Shown piece by piece: positions 42,021 to 52,074 of a stretch of 64,000 nucleotides of DNA (positions within the stretch are counted from its first letter, which is position 1; each line of letters starts with the position of its first letter). The stretch is from contig NZ_JAJNKA010000020.1 in NCBI RefSeq assembly GCF_021533215.1, forward strand, positions 30,140 to 94,139. Reading direction: 5' to 3'. This stretch comes from Portibacter lacus. GTDB lineage: Bacteria > Bacteroidota > Bacteroidia > Chitinophagales > Saprospiraceae. Both the position numbers and the translations under genes were made by a program. The notes below the pieces were generated by a model, which saw nothing but the letters and a program-made list of their open reading frames with translations, ran no database searches and was not told the origin of the DNA.

Positions 42021-42542
42021 TTAGTATTTTGGTCTAATGATAAATTGGTAGATCATCATAAATATAATCGATATTATAAAGCTAAATATTGTATTCAACA
42101 CAATATCAAAGAAGAATACAAATGAAAACGCTTGCATCGAAAAGTACCATAAAAGGTGAGCAAAGGTAAGAATAGAAGTGTATATAATGATCCAAGAAAT
42201 GTCAAAATGGTGTAAACTTGGAATTTCGTTAATGTTATATCCGCCTTGTGGCTCTAGAAATTGTAAAACTGGTTTTCTGAGATACGCTGTAAACACTGCA
42301 GCACTTGCATTCAGACCCGGACTGTCATAAAACATATCTACACTAATTCCCATTATAAATGCCGCAATTAAAATAGACCATCGAGGCATATTAAGAGGAA
42401 GGAGCAGAATAAATAAGTGGTAAATGATTATATGGAGATAGTCGAATTCACCAATCCTAAGGTCGATCCCTTTTAAAACCAAGCACTGAACAAGCAATAG
42501 TACTATAAATCGGATTATATTTCTTAAGATAGAATTATTCAT
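42021..42542 (-). CDS. mreD: Rod shape-determining protein MreD
   Basis: This 173-residue, very hydrophobic protein has about five membrane segments. The sequence is poorly conserved, as is usual for MreD, but position between mreC (8-bp overlap) and mrdA (2 bp) makes the assignment strong. DSPGLNASAAVFTAYLRKPV fits the conserved cytoplasmic loop. It links MreC and PBP2 in the elongation complex. Confidence 0.85.
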   Translation of the reverse strand: MNNSILRNIIRFIVLLLVQCLVLKGIDLRIGEFDYLHIIIYHLFILLLPLNMPRWSILIAAFIMGISVDMFYDSPGLNASAAVFTAYLRKPVLQFLEPQGGYNINEIPSLHHFDISWIIIYTSILTFAHLLWYFSMQAFSFVFFFDIVLNTIFSFIISIIFMMIYQFIIRPKY

Positions 42543-43347
42543 CAGCCTCTAGTTCTAATTGTTCCATTGCCTTTAGATTTTCAATTACGTAAACATAATC
42601 TAATCTAGAGATATCATTATTAAGCAAAACTTCTAAGGATAGGAATCCATTCCGTTTATCTTGTTTTACATCTTCTACAACGCCTACAAATAAATCTCCT
42701 GGAAAAATAGTAGAATATCCACTTGTAATGACAGAATCTCCTTGTAAAACCTCTACGTGAGGAGGAACAGCATTCATCGTTAATCGCTTCACTGAACGAC
42801 CATCCCACTGTAATTCACCGATCTCTTTAGTCCTTTTTAATTTGACAGAGATATTAGTTTGTAAGTTAAGAAGTGAAATTGCTGTAGCATAATTAGAAGA
42901 AACATCGCTGATGATTCCTACGATGCCTTCATTATTAATAACACCTTGGCCTTTCTTTATTCCTTGATCGGCCCCTTTATTAATTGTAATTTTATTGTTC
43001 TTCTGATTGATGGAATTGTTAATTACAGCAGCAGGCATCAATCTAAACCTTCTTATCGAGTCTACTTTTTCCTCAGGTAATTGGATGACACTTTTTAAGT
43101 TGATAAGTTCTTCTAAAAGTTTACTATTCTCCTCCGCTAATCGATCATTCTTATCTCCTAGTTTAAGATACTCCGTAAATGAATTATACCTTTTCAACAT
43201 AGAAGCGGACATAATATTAGATGAATTAATATAAATGCCTTTCTGTTCTTGGTTGTAATTAACGATTAGATAAATGCATAAAATCTCCAGTACTATAAAT
43301 AAAATTAGATTGCCAACACGAGCAAATAATAATAGGAGGTTTTGCAT
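42535..43347 (-). CDS. mreC: Rod shape-determining protein MreC
   Basis: MreC is the periplasmic scaffold of the elongation complex. The 270-residue protein has one membrane helix (about 13-30), a coiled coil (about 58-95) and a beta-barrel-like domain with NKITINKGADQGIKKGQGVI, GIVGIISDVS and a late GDSVITSGYSTIFPGDL. These are the MreC family blocks. It is followed by mreD with an 8-bp overlap, and mreB lies 69 bp upstream. Confidence 0.92.
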   Translation of the reverse strand: MQNLLLLFARVGNLILFIVLEILCIYLIVNYNQEQKGIYINSSNIMSASMLKRYNSFTEYLKLGDKNDRLAEENSKLLEELINLKSVIQLPEEKVDSIRRFRLMPAAVINNSINQKNNKITINKGADQGIKKGQGVINNEGIVGIISDVSSNYATAISLLNLQTNISVKLKRTKEIGELQWDGRSVKRLTMNAVPPHVEVLQGDSVITSGYSTIFPGDLFVGVVEDVKQDKRNGFLSLEVLLNNDISRLDYVYVIENLKAMEQLELEADE

Positions 43348-43416
43348 TTATTAATATTCTTCAAAGAATCAAATTAAGGAGCATGGCTCTTATCCATGAA
43401 ATCTCCAGTAATCAAA

Positions 43417-44448
43417 TTATATACTTTTTCTATCAATTAAGAAAGTAAACCGTTTAGCATTTTTCAGCGCAATTCCTGTTCCAAGAACAACCGCTCTCAA
43501 TGGATCTTCTGCAATATGTACAGGAAGCTTAGTCTTTTCAGCAATTCTTTTATTCAGACCTCTAAGTAATGCTCCACCACCTGTTAGATAAATTCCTCTT
43601 TTATAAATATCGGAAGCTAACTCTGGAGGAGTATCTTCTAGCGCTTTAAGAATTGCTTCTTCTATTTTAGCAATAGACTTATCAAGAGCTTCTGCTGTTT
43701 CTTCGTAGGAAACATATACTTGCTTCGGAATCCCAGAGATTAAATCTCGACCATTCACGGCAATTTGTTCTGGTGGTTCTTCCAATTTAGGAAGTGCTGA
43801 GCCAATGTTTATTTTTATACTTTCTGCTGTTCTTTCACCGATAAGCAGATTGTGTTTTCTTCTCATGTGTTCTACGATATCCATCGTAAATTCATCACCA
43901 GCAGTTCTAATAGACTGATCAGTAACGATTCCAGATAATGCAATTACGGCAATTTCTGTCGTTCCTCCTCCTATATCGATAATCATGTTTCCTATAGGAG
44001 CTTCCACATTTAACCCGATACCAAGTGCTGCTGCCATTGGTTCATAAATTAAATAAGTTTCCTTAGAGTCCACGTGATCCGCTGAATCAAAAACTGCACG
44101 TTTTTCTACTTCTGTAATACCACTTGGTATACAGATCATGATTCTCAAGTGTGTAAAAAAACGTTTTCTGTCAGGAATTTGATTTATCAAGCCTTGAATC
44201 AATTTTTCAGCCGCTTGGAAATCTGCAATTACACCATCCTTTAGAGGTCTAACTGTTTTTATATTGTCGTGAGTCTTCTCGTGCATCTGCATAGCCTTAG
44301 TCCCCACAGCGATGACTTCACCAGATTTTCTGTCAATAGCTACTATAGATGGTTCATCCACAACGATCTCGCCATCCTGTATTATCAGGGTGTTTGCTGT
44401 ACCGAGATCCATAGCGAGCTCTTGTGTAAAAAAATTAAAAAACCTCAT
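43417..44448 (-). CDS. mreB: Rod shape-determining protein MreB
   Basis: MreB is the actin-like ATPase that guides side-wall synthesis. The 343-residue protein has MDLGTANTLIIQDG (phosphate 1), PLKDGVIADFQAAEKLI, MIIDIGGGTTEIAVIALSG (phosphate 2) and GIYLTGGGALLRGLNKRI (adenosine). The gene heads the cell-shape operon (mreB-mreC-mreD-mrdA-folA). A leader of about 150 bp lies between it and the M16-type gene. Confidence 0.96.
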   Translation of the reverse strand: MRFFNFFTQELAMDLGTANTLIIQDGEIVVDEPSIVAIDRKSGEVIAVGTKAMQMHEKTHDNIKTVRPLKDGVIADFQAAEKLIQGLINQIPDRKRFFTHLRIMICIPSGITEVEKRAVFDSADHVDSKETYLIYEPMAAALGIGLNVEAPIGNMIIDIGGGTTEIAVIALSGIVTDQSIRTAGDEFTMDIVEHMRRKHNLLIGERTAESIKINIGSALPKLEEPPEQIAVNGRDLISGIPKQVYVSYEETAEALDKSIAKIEEAILKALEDTPPELASDIYKRGIYLTGGGALLRGLNKRIAEKTKLPVHIAEDPLRAVVLGTGIALKNAKRFTFLIDRKSI

Positions 44449-44605
44449 TTAAGTTAAAGTGTTATTTATCAATTATAAATGATTTTTACCTTACATTTTC
44501 AAAACCGCGAAAATTACGCAAAAAAGATATCATTAAATGGTATTACTTATTTATTTTCGTCTTAATTGTATCATATCTTATTCTATCATACAAATTGTGT
44601 ACCAA

Positions 44606-45877
44606 TTAACCGACTGAAATGGTCCACATTTCATCTTCATTCAAATATCTATTTGCTAAGACTTGCAATTCCTCGGAAGTCACATTCTTTATCGTTGAAA
44701 CTAAATTCGAAAAGTAATTTTCAGGTAAATTTGAAAGTACGATCGATTTTAGAAGTCGCCCTGTATTAAATGGTCCATCAATAAAGTTTAAGATACGGCC
44801 CATTAAGTAATTCCTAACCATGTTTAACTCTTCCTCACTAATTAACTCCTCTCTCAAGACCTTCATTTCATGGTAGATCTCATGGAGGGTTTTGCTAGCA
44901 TACTCATCACTTACTTCAGTACCGATCATGAAAAGTCCATCGTGTTTCATAACATCTACTTCGGAGTAAATATTATACGTATAACCTTTCTCTTCCCTAA
45001 TATTAGACATTAGTCTTGAGCCGAAATAGCCACCGAATATAGCATTGAGAACATATATGCCCGGATAGTCCGCATGACTTCTTTTAAAGAGTTTTCTCCC
45101 AATCTTTATCGCAGTCTGAAATTCTTGATTGGCTGAAATTTTAATTTTCTCTGGTTTAAGATTGATATCCTTAGGTACTTTTTCTTCTGGACTTGCAACT
45201 AGGAAACCATTTCCAAAATATTTGTTACATACTTCTAAGTGCTCAGTGGTCACCTTTCCACTTAGGAAAATTGTACAGTTGTTGTATCCGTAATTTTTCT
45301 GATAGTGTTGCACTAAATCTTCTCTAGTGAGTGCTTCATAATCAGTGATTTCTGAATTGTATCCATATGGATGGTCTTTGGAAAATATAGATTCTGTAAT
45401 GCTACGGTATGCGATTACGTCATTTTTGACCAATTCTATTTTAAGCCTTTCGGAATTTGTTTTAATATATTTCCTTAATTCTTCTTCCGGAAATGCAGGT
45501 TTCGTAACCACTTCATGCAAAATTGGAATTAAGGTTTCGAAATGCTTGCCTAGGCAAAATAGACTAACGGAGCAGCTATCTAAGTTTTCGCTGGTTCTTA
45601 AAGTCGCACCGTAATAATCTACTTTGTCAACAATTTGCTTCGAATTCATGAGCAAGCTGCCTTCCTTAATCTGGCTATTGCATGCTCTAGACACTACTTT
45701 TTTTAGCTCGAAGGGTCTACCTGCTTCGAAAACAAGTTCAATTTTTATAATATCTTGCGTACCTTGAGAGATCGAATACAAGGACAGTCCGTTGTCTAAA
45801 GTGATCTTTTCGAAGTCGGGTAATTCCACTCGATCGATCATTTTTATAGGTGGACCATTTTTTCTAAGATTTTCCAT
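44606..45877 (-). CDS. M16 peptidase homologue lacking the zinc-binding motif
   Basis: The 423-residue protein has the two-domain M16B layout. The HxxEH zinc site expected near residue 55 is absent (the segment reads VVSRACNSQIKEGSL), so it should be catalytically dead. The C-terminal half keeps the substrate-contact signature GSRLMSNIREEKGYTYNIYS. In many Bacteroidota such a dead subunit is encoded beside an active HxxEH partner, but no partner gene is visible in this window. Its start is 93 bp from, and divergent to, dnaN. Confidence 0.8.
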   Translation of the reverse strand: MENLRKNGPPIKMIDRVELPDFEKITLDNGLSLYSISQGTQDIIKIELVFEAGRPFELKKVVSRACNSQIKEGSLLMNSKQIVDKVDYYGATLRTSENLDSCSVSLFCLGKHFETLIPILHEVVTKPAFPEEELRKYIKTNSERLKIELVKNDVIAYRSITESIFSKDHPYGYNSEITDYEALTREDLVQHYQKNYGYNNCTIFLSGKVTTEHLEVCNKYFGNGFLVASPEEKVPKDINLKPEKIKISANQEFQTAIKIGRKLFKRSHADYPGIYVLNAIFGGYFGSRLMSNIREEKGYTYNIYSEVDVMKHDGLFMIGTEVSDEYASKTLHEIYHEMKVLREELISEEELNMVRNYLMGRILNFIDGPFNTGRLLKSIVLSNLPENYFSNLVSTIKNVTSEELQVLANRYLNEDEMWTISVG

Positions 45878-45946
45878 AAGATCGCAAAGAACCTAAAAAA
45901 TAATCATACCATATAGCGAATAGTTAGGAATATTGGTATTTAGAAT

Positions 45947-45954
45947 TATTTTTG
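45947..45954 (+). promoter_or_regulatory. Putative -7 box (TATTTTTG) of the dnaN transcription unit
   Basis: TATTTTTG matches TAnnTTTG and ends 22 nt before the dnaN ATG at 45977. No clear -33 element. Confidence 0.35.
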
Positions 45955-45976
45955 TGGTACTTTAAAATAAGTGAAT

Positions 45977-47092
45977 ATGAAATTTTCTGTTTCTTCTTCT
46001 GAATTGCTCAAAAATCTTCAAGTTGCCAGCGGTGCAATTGGCTCTAATCCTGTACTTCCTATATTAGAGGATTTCTTGTTTTCTATCAAGGATAATACAT
46101 TGAACATTCGCGCCACAAATTTGGAAACAACTATTATTTCTGAAATGGATGTGAATGCAGAATCTGATGGTTCTGTTGCCGTTCCTGCTAAAATCTTGCT
46201 AGATACATTAAAAGCACTTCCGGATCAGCCGATTACTTTCGCTCTAAATGATGATAACAGAGCAATCGAGTTAACTTCAGCTTTCGGAAAATATAAACTT
46301 GCTGGAGAAGGTCCTGAGGATTTTCCAGAATTGCCAGAAGAAGATGATGTTAATTCTATAGACATCAATACAGATATTTTATCTAAAGCAATTAACAAGA
46401 CTTTATTCGCAACGAGTAACGATGAGTTAAGACTTGCGATGACAGGTGTATATGTGCAGATCGATTTTAATAAAATTATTTTCGTAGCAACAGATGCGCA
46501 CAAATTAATCAAGTATACTTTCGGAAATATTAACAGCGATCAAGCTGCTTCTTTTATCATTCCGAAAAAAGCGATGACGCTTATTAAGAATGCTATTAGT
46601 GGAAAACAAGATGTAAAGCTTAGTTATAATAAAACGAATGCTTTTTTCAATTTCGGTGTAACTAGAATTATTTGCAGGTTAATCGATGCGAAGTATCCAG
46701 ATTATAATGCAGTGATTCCTGTAGATAATCCGAATGATATGTTAATCGGACGAAGTGATTTCCAGAAATCACTGACAAGGATTAATATCTATGCTAATAA
46801 AACAACAAATCAAGTTATCCTTAACATCAATGATGGCTCATTAACAATTTCAGCTCAAGATCTTGACTTTAGCAATGAAGCAACTGAACAACTACCATGT
46901 AATTATACAGGAGATGCGATGAACATTGGGTTTAATGCCAAGTTTATGATCGAGATGCTTAACGTGATCGAATCTGATGAGGTTAAACTAGAAATGTCTA
47001 CTCCTAGTAGAGCAGGTATTCTACTTCCTACAGAAGAAGATGAAAATGAGCAATTGTTAATGCTTGTTATGCCAGTGATGATGAGTCACTAA
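45977..47092 (+). CDS. dnaN: DNA polymerase III beta subunit (sliding clamp)
   Basis: The clamp holds DNA polymerase III on the template. The 371-residue protein shows three repeated clamp domains: MKFSVSSSELLKNLQVASGA, IIFVATDAHKLIKYTF, and near the C-terminus LLPTEEDENEQLLMLVMPVM, where the final strand helps form the partner-binding pocket. The ATG at 45977 fits the family start; the GTG two codons earlier is unlikely. It is followed at 10 bp by nadD. Confidence 0.95.
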   Translation: MKFSVSSSELLKNLQVASGAIGSNPVLPILEDFLFSIKDNTLNIRATNLETTIISEMDVNAESDGSVAVPAKILLDTLKALPDQPITFALNDDNRAIELTSAFGKYKLAGEGPEDFPELPEEDDVNSIDINTDILSKAINKTLFATSNDELRLAMTGVYVQIDFNKIIFVATDAHKLIKYTFGNINSDQAASFIIPKKAMTLIKNAISGKQDVKLSYNKTNAFFNFGVTRIICRLIDAKYPDYNAVIPVDNPNDMLIGRSDFQKSLTRINIYANKTTNQVILNINDGSLTISAQDLDFSNEATEQLPCNYTGDAMNIGFNAKFMIEMLNVIESDEVKLEMSTPSRAGILLPTEEDENEQLLMLVMPVMMSH

Positions 47093-47102
47093 TACCGTTT
47101 CT

Positions 47103-47675
47103 ATGAAGATCGGATTGTACTTTGGTTCTTTTAATCCTGTTCATGTGGGCCATATGATTATCGCTAATCATATCGTGCAGTATACAGATATGGATCAATT
47201 GTGGATGGTGGTTAGTCCACATAACCCTCATAAAAACAAGAAGAGCTTAGCTAAAGATTATGACAGACTTCACTTGGTAACGTTAGCAATTGCTGAGAAT
47301 CCTAATATAAGAGCGTCTAATATTGAGTTTTCACTTCCTAAGCCTTCGTACACCATCGATACCTTGACTTATATAAAAGAGAAATACCCAGACCATGAAT
47401 TTAGTTTAATCATGGGAGGTGATAATCTAGGAAGTTTTCACAAGTGGAAAAACTATGAAATCATACTTAAGAATCATGATATCTATGTTTATAAAAGGCC
47501 ATCTTATGAATTAGGAGAATTAGAAAATCATCCTAGAATTTCTATTGTTGAAGCACCAATGCTTGATATTTCTTCCAGTTTTATAAGAAATTCGATAAAA
47601 AATGGTCGATCTATTCAATATTTAGTTCCCCAGTCCGTTTTCGAATATATCGAATCGAATAAAATGTATACATAA
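47103..47675 (+). CDS. nadD: Nicotinate-nucleotide adenylyltransferase
   Basis: NadD adenylates nicotinate mononucleotide in NAD synthesis. The 190-residue protein has the nucleotidyltransferase signature GLYFGSFNPVHVGHM (GxFxPxHxGH), MGGDNLGSFHKWKNYEII and SSSFIRNSI (the ISSTxIR-like motif). Length is normal. It lies between dnaN and porZ at 10 and 7 bp, implying one transcript. Confidence 0.93.
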   Translation: MKIGLYFGSFNPVHVGHMIIANHIVQYTDMDQLWMVVSPHNPHKNKKSLAKDYDRLHLVTLAIAENPNIRASNIEFSLPKPSYTIDTLTYIKEKYPDHEFSLIMGGDNLGSFHKWKNYEIILKNHDIYVYKRPSYELGELENHPRISIVEAPMLDISSSFIRNSIKNGRSIQYLVPQSVFEYIESNKMYT

Positions 47676-47682
47676 TTCCATA

Positions 47683-50031
47683 ATGGAAAAAACGCTACTG
47701 ATATTTTTGTGCTTGCTTCTTTCCTGCTTGAACATACAAAGTCAGCAAAATCTTGGTTTCGGAGAATGGGTATCACATCTACCTTATCAGAGAGGTCTTG
47801 CTGTAACTCAAAGCCCCACTAAAGTTTACTTTGGTACAGACTGGTCCGTTATGTCGATAGATAAAGCAGATTTTACATTGGATTTTATTAGCAAAGTTTC
47901 TGGACTATCAACTATCGGTGTTAGCGATGCGAGTTCTGGCGGTCTGAAATATGACCCAACCTCAGAGAACTTACTCATTTATTATACGAATAGTGAAATC
48001 GATATTCTAACTGAAGATGGTGTTGTAAATATTGCGGATATAAAGAATAACCTCGGGATCATAGGTGATAAGAGAATATATGATGTTCATTTTGATGAGC
48101 AAGATATGGCTTACCTTTCTACTGGTTTCGGTGTTGTTTCTCTAAACATGGAAAATTTTGAGTTTGGCTTTACAACTCAGATGGGCCTCAAAGTTTTTAG
48201 TACCACGACGGATGATAATAACAACTTATATGCAGCCACAGAGGATGGAATATATCGGCTTGATATGAATCAGAATTTCAACTTTGGCGATTTTGCGAAT
48301 TGGGAGTTATTAGGTGATGAAGTAGGCCTGCCTTTAATTTATGAAGCATTAGACATTGATTTCTATGCTAATCAGTTATGGGTGGTTTCTGAGAATAAGA
48401 TATGGACAAATCCGAATAACTTTTTCGTAGAATTTATAAGTCCAGAGAGTGGTGAGGAATTCAAATTTTTAAGCACGGAAGGCCCAGAACTCATGATAGG
48501 ATCCAGGTTTCCTAACCAATTTAAGTCGAGAGTTCAATATGTAAATCAAAACTTAGATATTTCGATAGGTGTTCTTGGATGTGCTAACTTTATAAACAAT
48601 GCGATCGTAGATGAGTCAGGTAGAACATGGTACGCTGATGAATGGGATAGCTTCCGCTATACAGATGGTATCGATGGTAATTGTAATCGAGTATATAATG
48701 ACTCTCCATTCTCTCAGACGGTAAGTGATCTAGTCGTGAAAGATGGTGTGTTGTATGCAGCATCGGGCGGAGTGACAGAAGGATTTAATGCGCAGTCGAA
48801 TAGAAATGGAATCTATGTTTATAAGGATGGAAAATGGACCAATTACAAAGAAGGCAATCCAGAGATTTTCAGGACAGAAGATTTTATCAATATATTTAAA
48901 ATTGCGCTGAATCCGCTTAACAATAATATTTATTTGGGATCATTTTGGGCGGGACTTATGGAGGCTAATTTAGAAGAGAATAGTTTTAAGTTGTATAACA
49001 AAGACAACTCACCTATTATTGGTTCAACGGGTGCACCAGATTTAGAGAAAGTTTCCGGCTTAGCATTTGATAGTCAGAATAATTTGTGGATCAGTTCATA
49101 TGAAGCAGAAAAACCACTTATTGCCTATAGTGCAGAAGGTACTTTTCACAGTTTTGCGGTAAATAGTAGTAACAGAATTGCATCCATAACCGTAGATGAC
49201 TTTGATTACAAATGGATACAAGCAACAGGTGCATCAGGTGGAATTTTGGTTTATGATGATCAAGGAACTATAAATAACCCTTCAGATGACCGGCAAAAAT
49301 TTATCAATTCAAGTAATTCTCTATTATTGTCGAATACGGTAAACTGTATTACGAAAGACTTGGATGGTGAAATGTGGGTAGGGACAAGTAACGGGCCTAT
49401 TGTTTTCGGTTGTGATGTTTTTCAAACGGATAGTGAAGGAAATGAATTTTGCACTGGGACATTGAAAACCGTTCTCGAAGATGAAATTGCAGCTCGATTA
49501 TTAGAGACTGAGGATATTCGATGTATAGGAATAGATGGTGGAAATCAGAAGTGGTTTGGAACCAGAAACGGTATATTTGTTCAGTCACCTGATGGAACGG
49601 AAAAAGTACTGAGGTTTACAACAGAAAATAGCCCTCTATTTAATGATAATATCATTGATCTAGAATTTGATCCAGAAAGTGGTGTAATGTATATCGCTAC
49701 AGATCGTGGAATTCAAGGTTATAAAACAAATACCACAGAAGGCGGAAAGTATCACAAGCCTAATGTTTATGCTTATCCAAATCCTGTTCGACCTGATTAT
49801 GATGGGGTAATCGCATTCAAAGGCTTGCCTCGTGATGCTACCATAAAGATTACAGATATAAAAGGACAATTGGTCTATGAATCTAGTGCACTGGGTGGTC
49901 AAGCGACGTGGAGCGGCCGTGATTATAACGGTAGAAAAGTTGCTTCTGGAGTATACTTAGTCTTCAGTAACAGCACTGATATTAACCAAGATCCAGATAC
50001 TGCTGTAACAAAAGTCCTTATTGTTAGATAA
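47683..50031 (+). CDS. porZ: PorZ-like T9SS protein (beta-propellers with type A sorting domain)
   Basis: PorZ is part of the T9SS attachment complex on the cell surface, needed to supply the lipopolysaccharide anchor for cargo in Porphyromonas. The 782-residue protein has a signal peptide (ending near NIQSQQ), PorZ-type N-terminal opening GFGEWVSHLPYQRGLAV, two beta-propeller-like regions with repeats such as NNLYAATEDGIYRLD and NNLWISSYEAEKP, and a C-terminal type A sorting domain (NVYAYPNPVRP, ITDIKGQLVYES, GRKVASGVYLV). The architecture and length match PorZ; the anchoring chemistry in this organism is inferred. It is 7 bp from nadD. Confidence 0.8.
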   Translation: MEKTLLIFLCLLLSCLNIQSQQNLGFGEWVSHLPYQRGLAVTQSPTKVYFGTDWSVMSIDKADFTLDFISKVSGLSTIGVSDASSGGLKYDPTSENLLIYYTNSEIDILTEDGVVNIADIKNNLGIIGDKRIYDVHFDEQDMAYLSTGFGVVSLNMENFEFGFTTQMGLKVFSTTTDDNNNLYAATEDGIYRLDMNQNFNFGDFANWELLGDEVGLPLIYEALDIDFYANQLWVVSENKIWTNPNNFFVEFISPESGEEFKFLSTEGPELMIGSRFPNQFKSRVQYVNQNLDISIGVLGCANFINNAIVDESGRTWYADEWDSFRYTDGIDGNCNRVYNDSPFSQTVSDLVVKDGVLYAASGGVTEGFNAQSNRNGIYVYKDGKWTNYKEGNPEIFRTEDFINIFKIALNPLNNNIYLGSFWAGLMEANLEENSFKLYNKDNSPIIGSTGAPDLEKVSGLAFDSQNNLWISSYEAEKPLIAYSAEGTFHSFAVNSSNRIASITVDDFDYKWIQATGASGGILVYDDQGTINNPSDDRQKFINSSNSLLLSNTVNCITKDLDGEMWVGTSNGPIVFGCDVFQTDSEGNEFCTGTLKTVLEDEIAARLLETEDIRCIGIDGGNQKWFGTRNGIFVQSPDGTEKVLRFTTENSPLFNDNIIDLEFDPESGVMYIATDRGIQGYKTNTTEGGKYHKPNVYAYPNPVRPDYDGVIAFKGLPRDATIKITDIKGQLVYESSALGGQATWSGRDYNGRKVASGVYLVFSNSTDINQDPDTAVTKVLIVR

Positions 50032-50118
50032 TTTCATCTATTTTTTGCATCTTTTTAAGTTTAAAATTCAATGCTAGTATGATATTGGGTTTATTACTAT
50101 TAAAATGATTGTTCCTAG

Positions 50119-51192
50119 TTGAAGAAAGAAAAGAAAATAGAAAATGTATTAAAGCGGATTAGGATTAATCGCATCGTCCTACCCATGTTGATTGGAATAG
50201 GTGTTGTGGTTTTTTTATTGTGGAAACAATTTGATCGATCAGCTTTTAACGATATTGAATGGGGTATATGGACATTAGGGTGGTTAATGCTGGGAGTCTT
50301 CTTTTATGTCATTCGACATCTAGCTTATGCCGCCAGATTAGTCATTTTGTCCGATAATGTTTTTTCTTGGCGTAAAGCTATCCAACTTATTTTTATCTGG
50401 GAGTTTTCGACAGCGGTTTCACCTACCAGTTTGGGAGGAAGCGCTGTTGCAATGTTTTTCTTATCACAAGAAAAAATAAAAACCGCGAAAGCAGTGACCA
50501 TTGTGCTGTATTCTGTAGTGCTTGATACGTTGTTTTTTGTGATCAGTCTTCCATTGCTTTATATAATTCTAGGCCCTTTGGTTATCCGGCCAGAAATGGA
50601 AACCTTATTTGATATTAATGGTTATGGCATCACTTTTCTATTTGTCTTTTTTGCAATGATGACCTATGGTTTTGTATTTTATTATGGATTATTTCATCGA
50701 CCTGACCAGATCAAGAAACTGTTGAATTTCATAGGCAATCGTAAAATATTAAGGAGGTTCAAGAAAAAGATTATTAATACAGGAATTGACATAGAAAAAA
50801 GTTCTAAAACGCTCAGAGCAAAAAGTCCACTTTTCCACCTTAAAGCAATCTTATCAACGTTTACTGCATGGTTTTTTAAGTTTACTTTAATTTTCTGTGT
50901 GATCTATGCCTTTATTCATGACTTACCAAGGACTTTTTATAATACGGCAATGATCTATGGCAGATATGAAACGATGTTTACCATAACTGCTGCAAGTCCG
51001 ACACCAGGAGGATCTGGGCTTGCGGAGTATTTGTTCGGTGGTTTTTATAGTGATTATGTTCCTATTACACTGGCTGTGGTTATTGCATTCGCATGGCGGC
51101 TAATTGCATATTATACCTATCTTTTTGCTGGAGTGATCATCGTTCCTCAATGGATTCGGAAAATCTACAAGAAAAATAAATTATCTTTGTAG
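50119..51192 (+). CDS. Flippase-like membrane protein (UPF0104/LPG synthase transmembrane family)
   Basis: The 357-residue protein has about eight membrane segments and matches the lysylphosphatidylglycerol-synthase transmembrane (UPF0104) family: FEFSTAVSPTSLGGSAVA-like segment (WEFSTAVSPTSLGGSAV) and TAASPTPGGSGLAEYLF near the end. These proteins lack the catalytic domain and are thought to move lipids or glycolipids. The start appears to be TTG at 50119 (MKKEKKIENVLK); an ATG at 50105 is out of frame and soon stops. It lies 3 bp before the nitrilase gene. Confidence 0.78.
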   Translation: MKKEKKIENVLKRIRINRIVLPMLIGIGVVVFLLWKQFDRSAFNDIEWGIWTLGWLMLGVFFYVIRHLAYAARLVILSDNVFSWRKAIQLIFIWEFSTAVSPTSLGGSAVAMFFLSQEKIKTAKAVTIVLYSVVLDTLFFVISLPLLYIILGPLVIRPEMETLFDINGYGITFLFVFFAMMTYGFVFYYGLFHRPDQIKKLLNFIGNRKILRRFKKKIINTGIDIEKSSKTLRAKSPLFHLKAILSTFTAWFFKFTLIFCVIYAFIHDLPRTFYNTAMIYGRYETMFTITAASPTPGGSGLAEYLFGGFYSDYVPITLAVVIAFAWRLIAYYTYLFAGVIIVPQWIRKIYKKNKLSL

Positions 51193-51195
51193 CGC

Positions 51196-51972
51196 ATGAA
51201 AGTAGCCTTTGTACAGTATGATATTCAGTGGGAGAATGCCCAAGAAAATTTTAATAAAATTGAACAGATTTTAGCAAGCTCTAGTGATCCTTTCGAATTG
51301 CTTATTCTTCCCGAAATGTTCAATACGGGCTTTAGTATGGACACCCATAAGAATGCAGAATTAATGTCTGGAAAGACATTGGACTGGATGAAAAGTATCG
51401 CTAGAGAATACAATGCAGTTGTAACAGGAAGTCTTATTATTCAAGAAGGAGAAGTCTTTTATAACCGGTTATTGTGGGTGGAACCGAATGGCAACATTGA
51501 CCATTATGATAAAAAACACTTGTTCACGCTTGCGAAAGAAAATAACTTTTTCGAACCAGGGAAAGAACGTAAAATTTTTAAACTTCAGTCAGAAACGGAG
51601 ACTTGGAAAATCTGTCCTTTAATTTGCTATGATCTCAGGTTTCCTGTGTGGTCGAGAAATACAGAAGATTACGATTTATTGATTTATGTTGCTAATTTCC
51701 CCGAAAAGAGAAAATACGCTTGGTCCCAGTTACTGATCAGTAGAGCGATAGAGAATCAGAGCTATACCATCGGTGTTAATAGAATAGGATTAGATGGGAT
51801 TAATATCAATTATTCGGGTGACAGTGTTGCTTTAAACTATGAAGGTAAGAAGCTTGTAGACTGCCATTCAGAGGAAGGTATATTCTATGTCAATTTGTCC
51901 AAGGAAAAGCAAGTTGCGTATAGAAGAGCTTATAATTTCCTTAGAGATCGGGATCTATTCTCCATAGTTTAA
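51196..51972 (+). CDS. Nitrilase-superfamily omega-amidase (YafV-like)
   Basis: The 258-residue protein has the catalytic triad of the carbon-nitrogen hydrolase fold: Glu40 in ILPEMFNTGF, Lys107 in DKKHLF and Cys144 in LICYDLRFP. The length and the motifs NFPEKRKYAW and SRAIENQSY match the YafV/Nit2 group, which hydrolyses alpha-ketoglutaramate and alpha-ketosuccinamate, so a metabolite-repair role is likely. It starts 3 bp after the flippase-like gene. Confidence 0.85.
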   Translation: MKVAFVQYDIQWENAQENFNKIEQILASSSDPFELLILPEMFNTGFSMDTHKNAELMSGKTLDWMKSIAREYNAVVTGSLIIQEGEVFYNRLLWVEPNGNIDHYDKKHLFTLAKENNFFEPGKERKIFKLQSETETWKICPLICYDLRFPVWSRNTEDYDLLIYVANFPEKRKYAWSQLLISRAIENQSYTIGVNRIGLDGININYSGDSVALNYEGKKLVDCHSEEGIFYVNLSKEKQVAYRRAYNFLRDRDLFSIV

Positions 51973-52074
51973 TTTGATTTTCAATGTGTTCACAGATACA
52001 TTTCTGCGATATTTAAGAAGGACGAACCTTGATTAGTATTATGAATATTACCTTTAGGGTCTAAAGACTTATTA

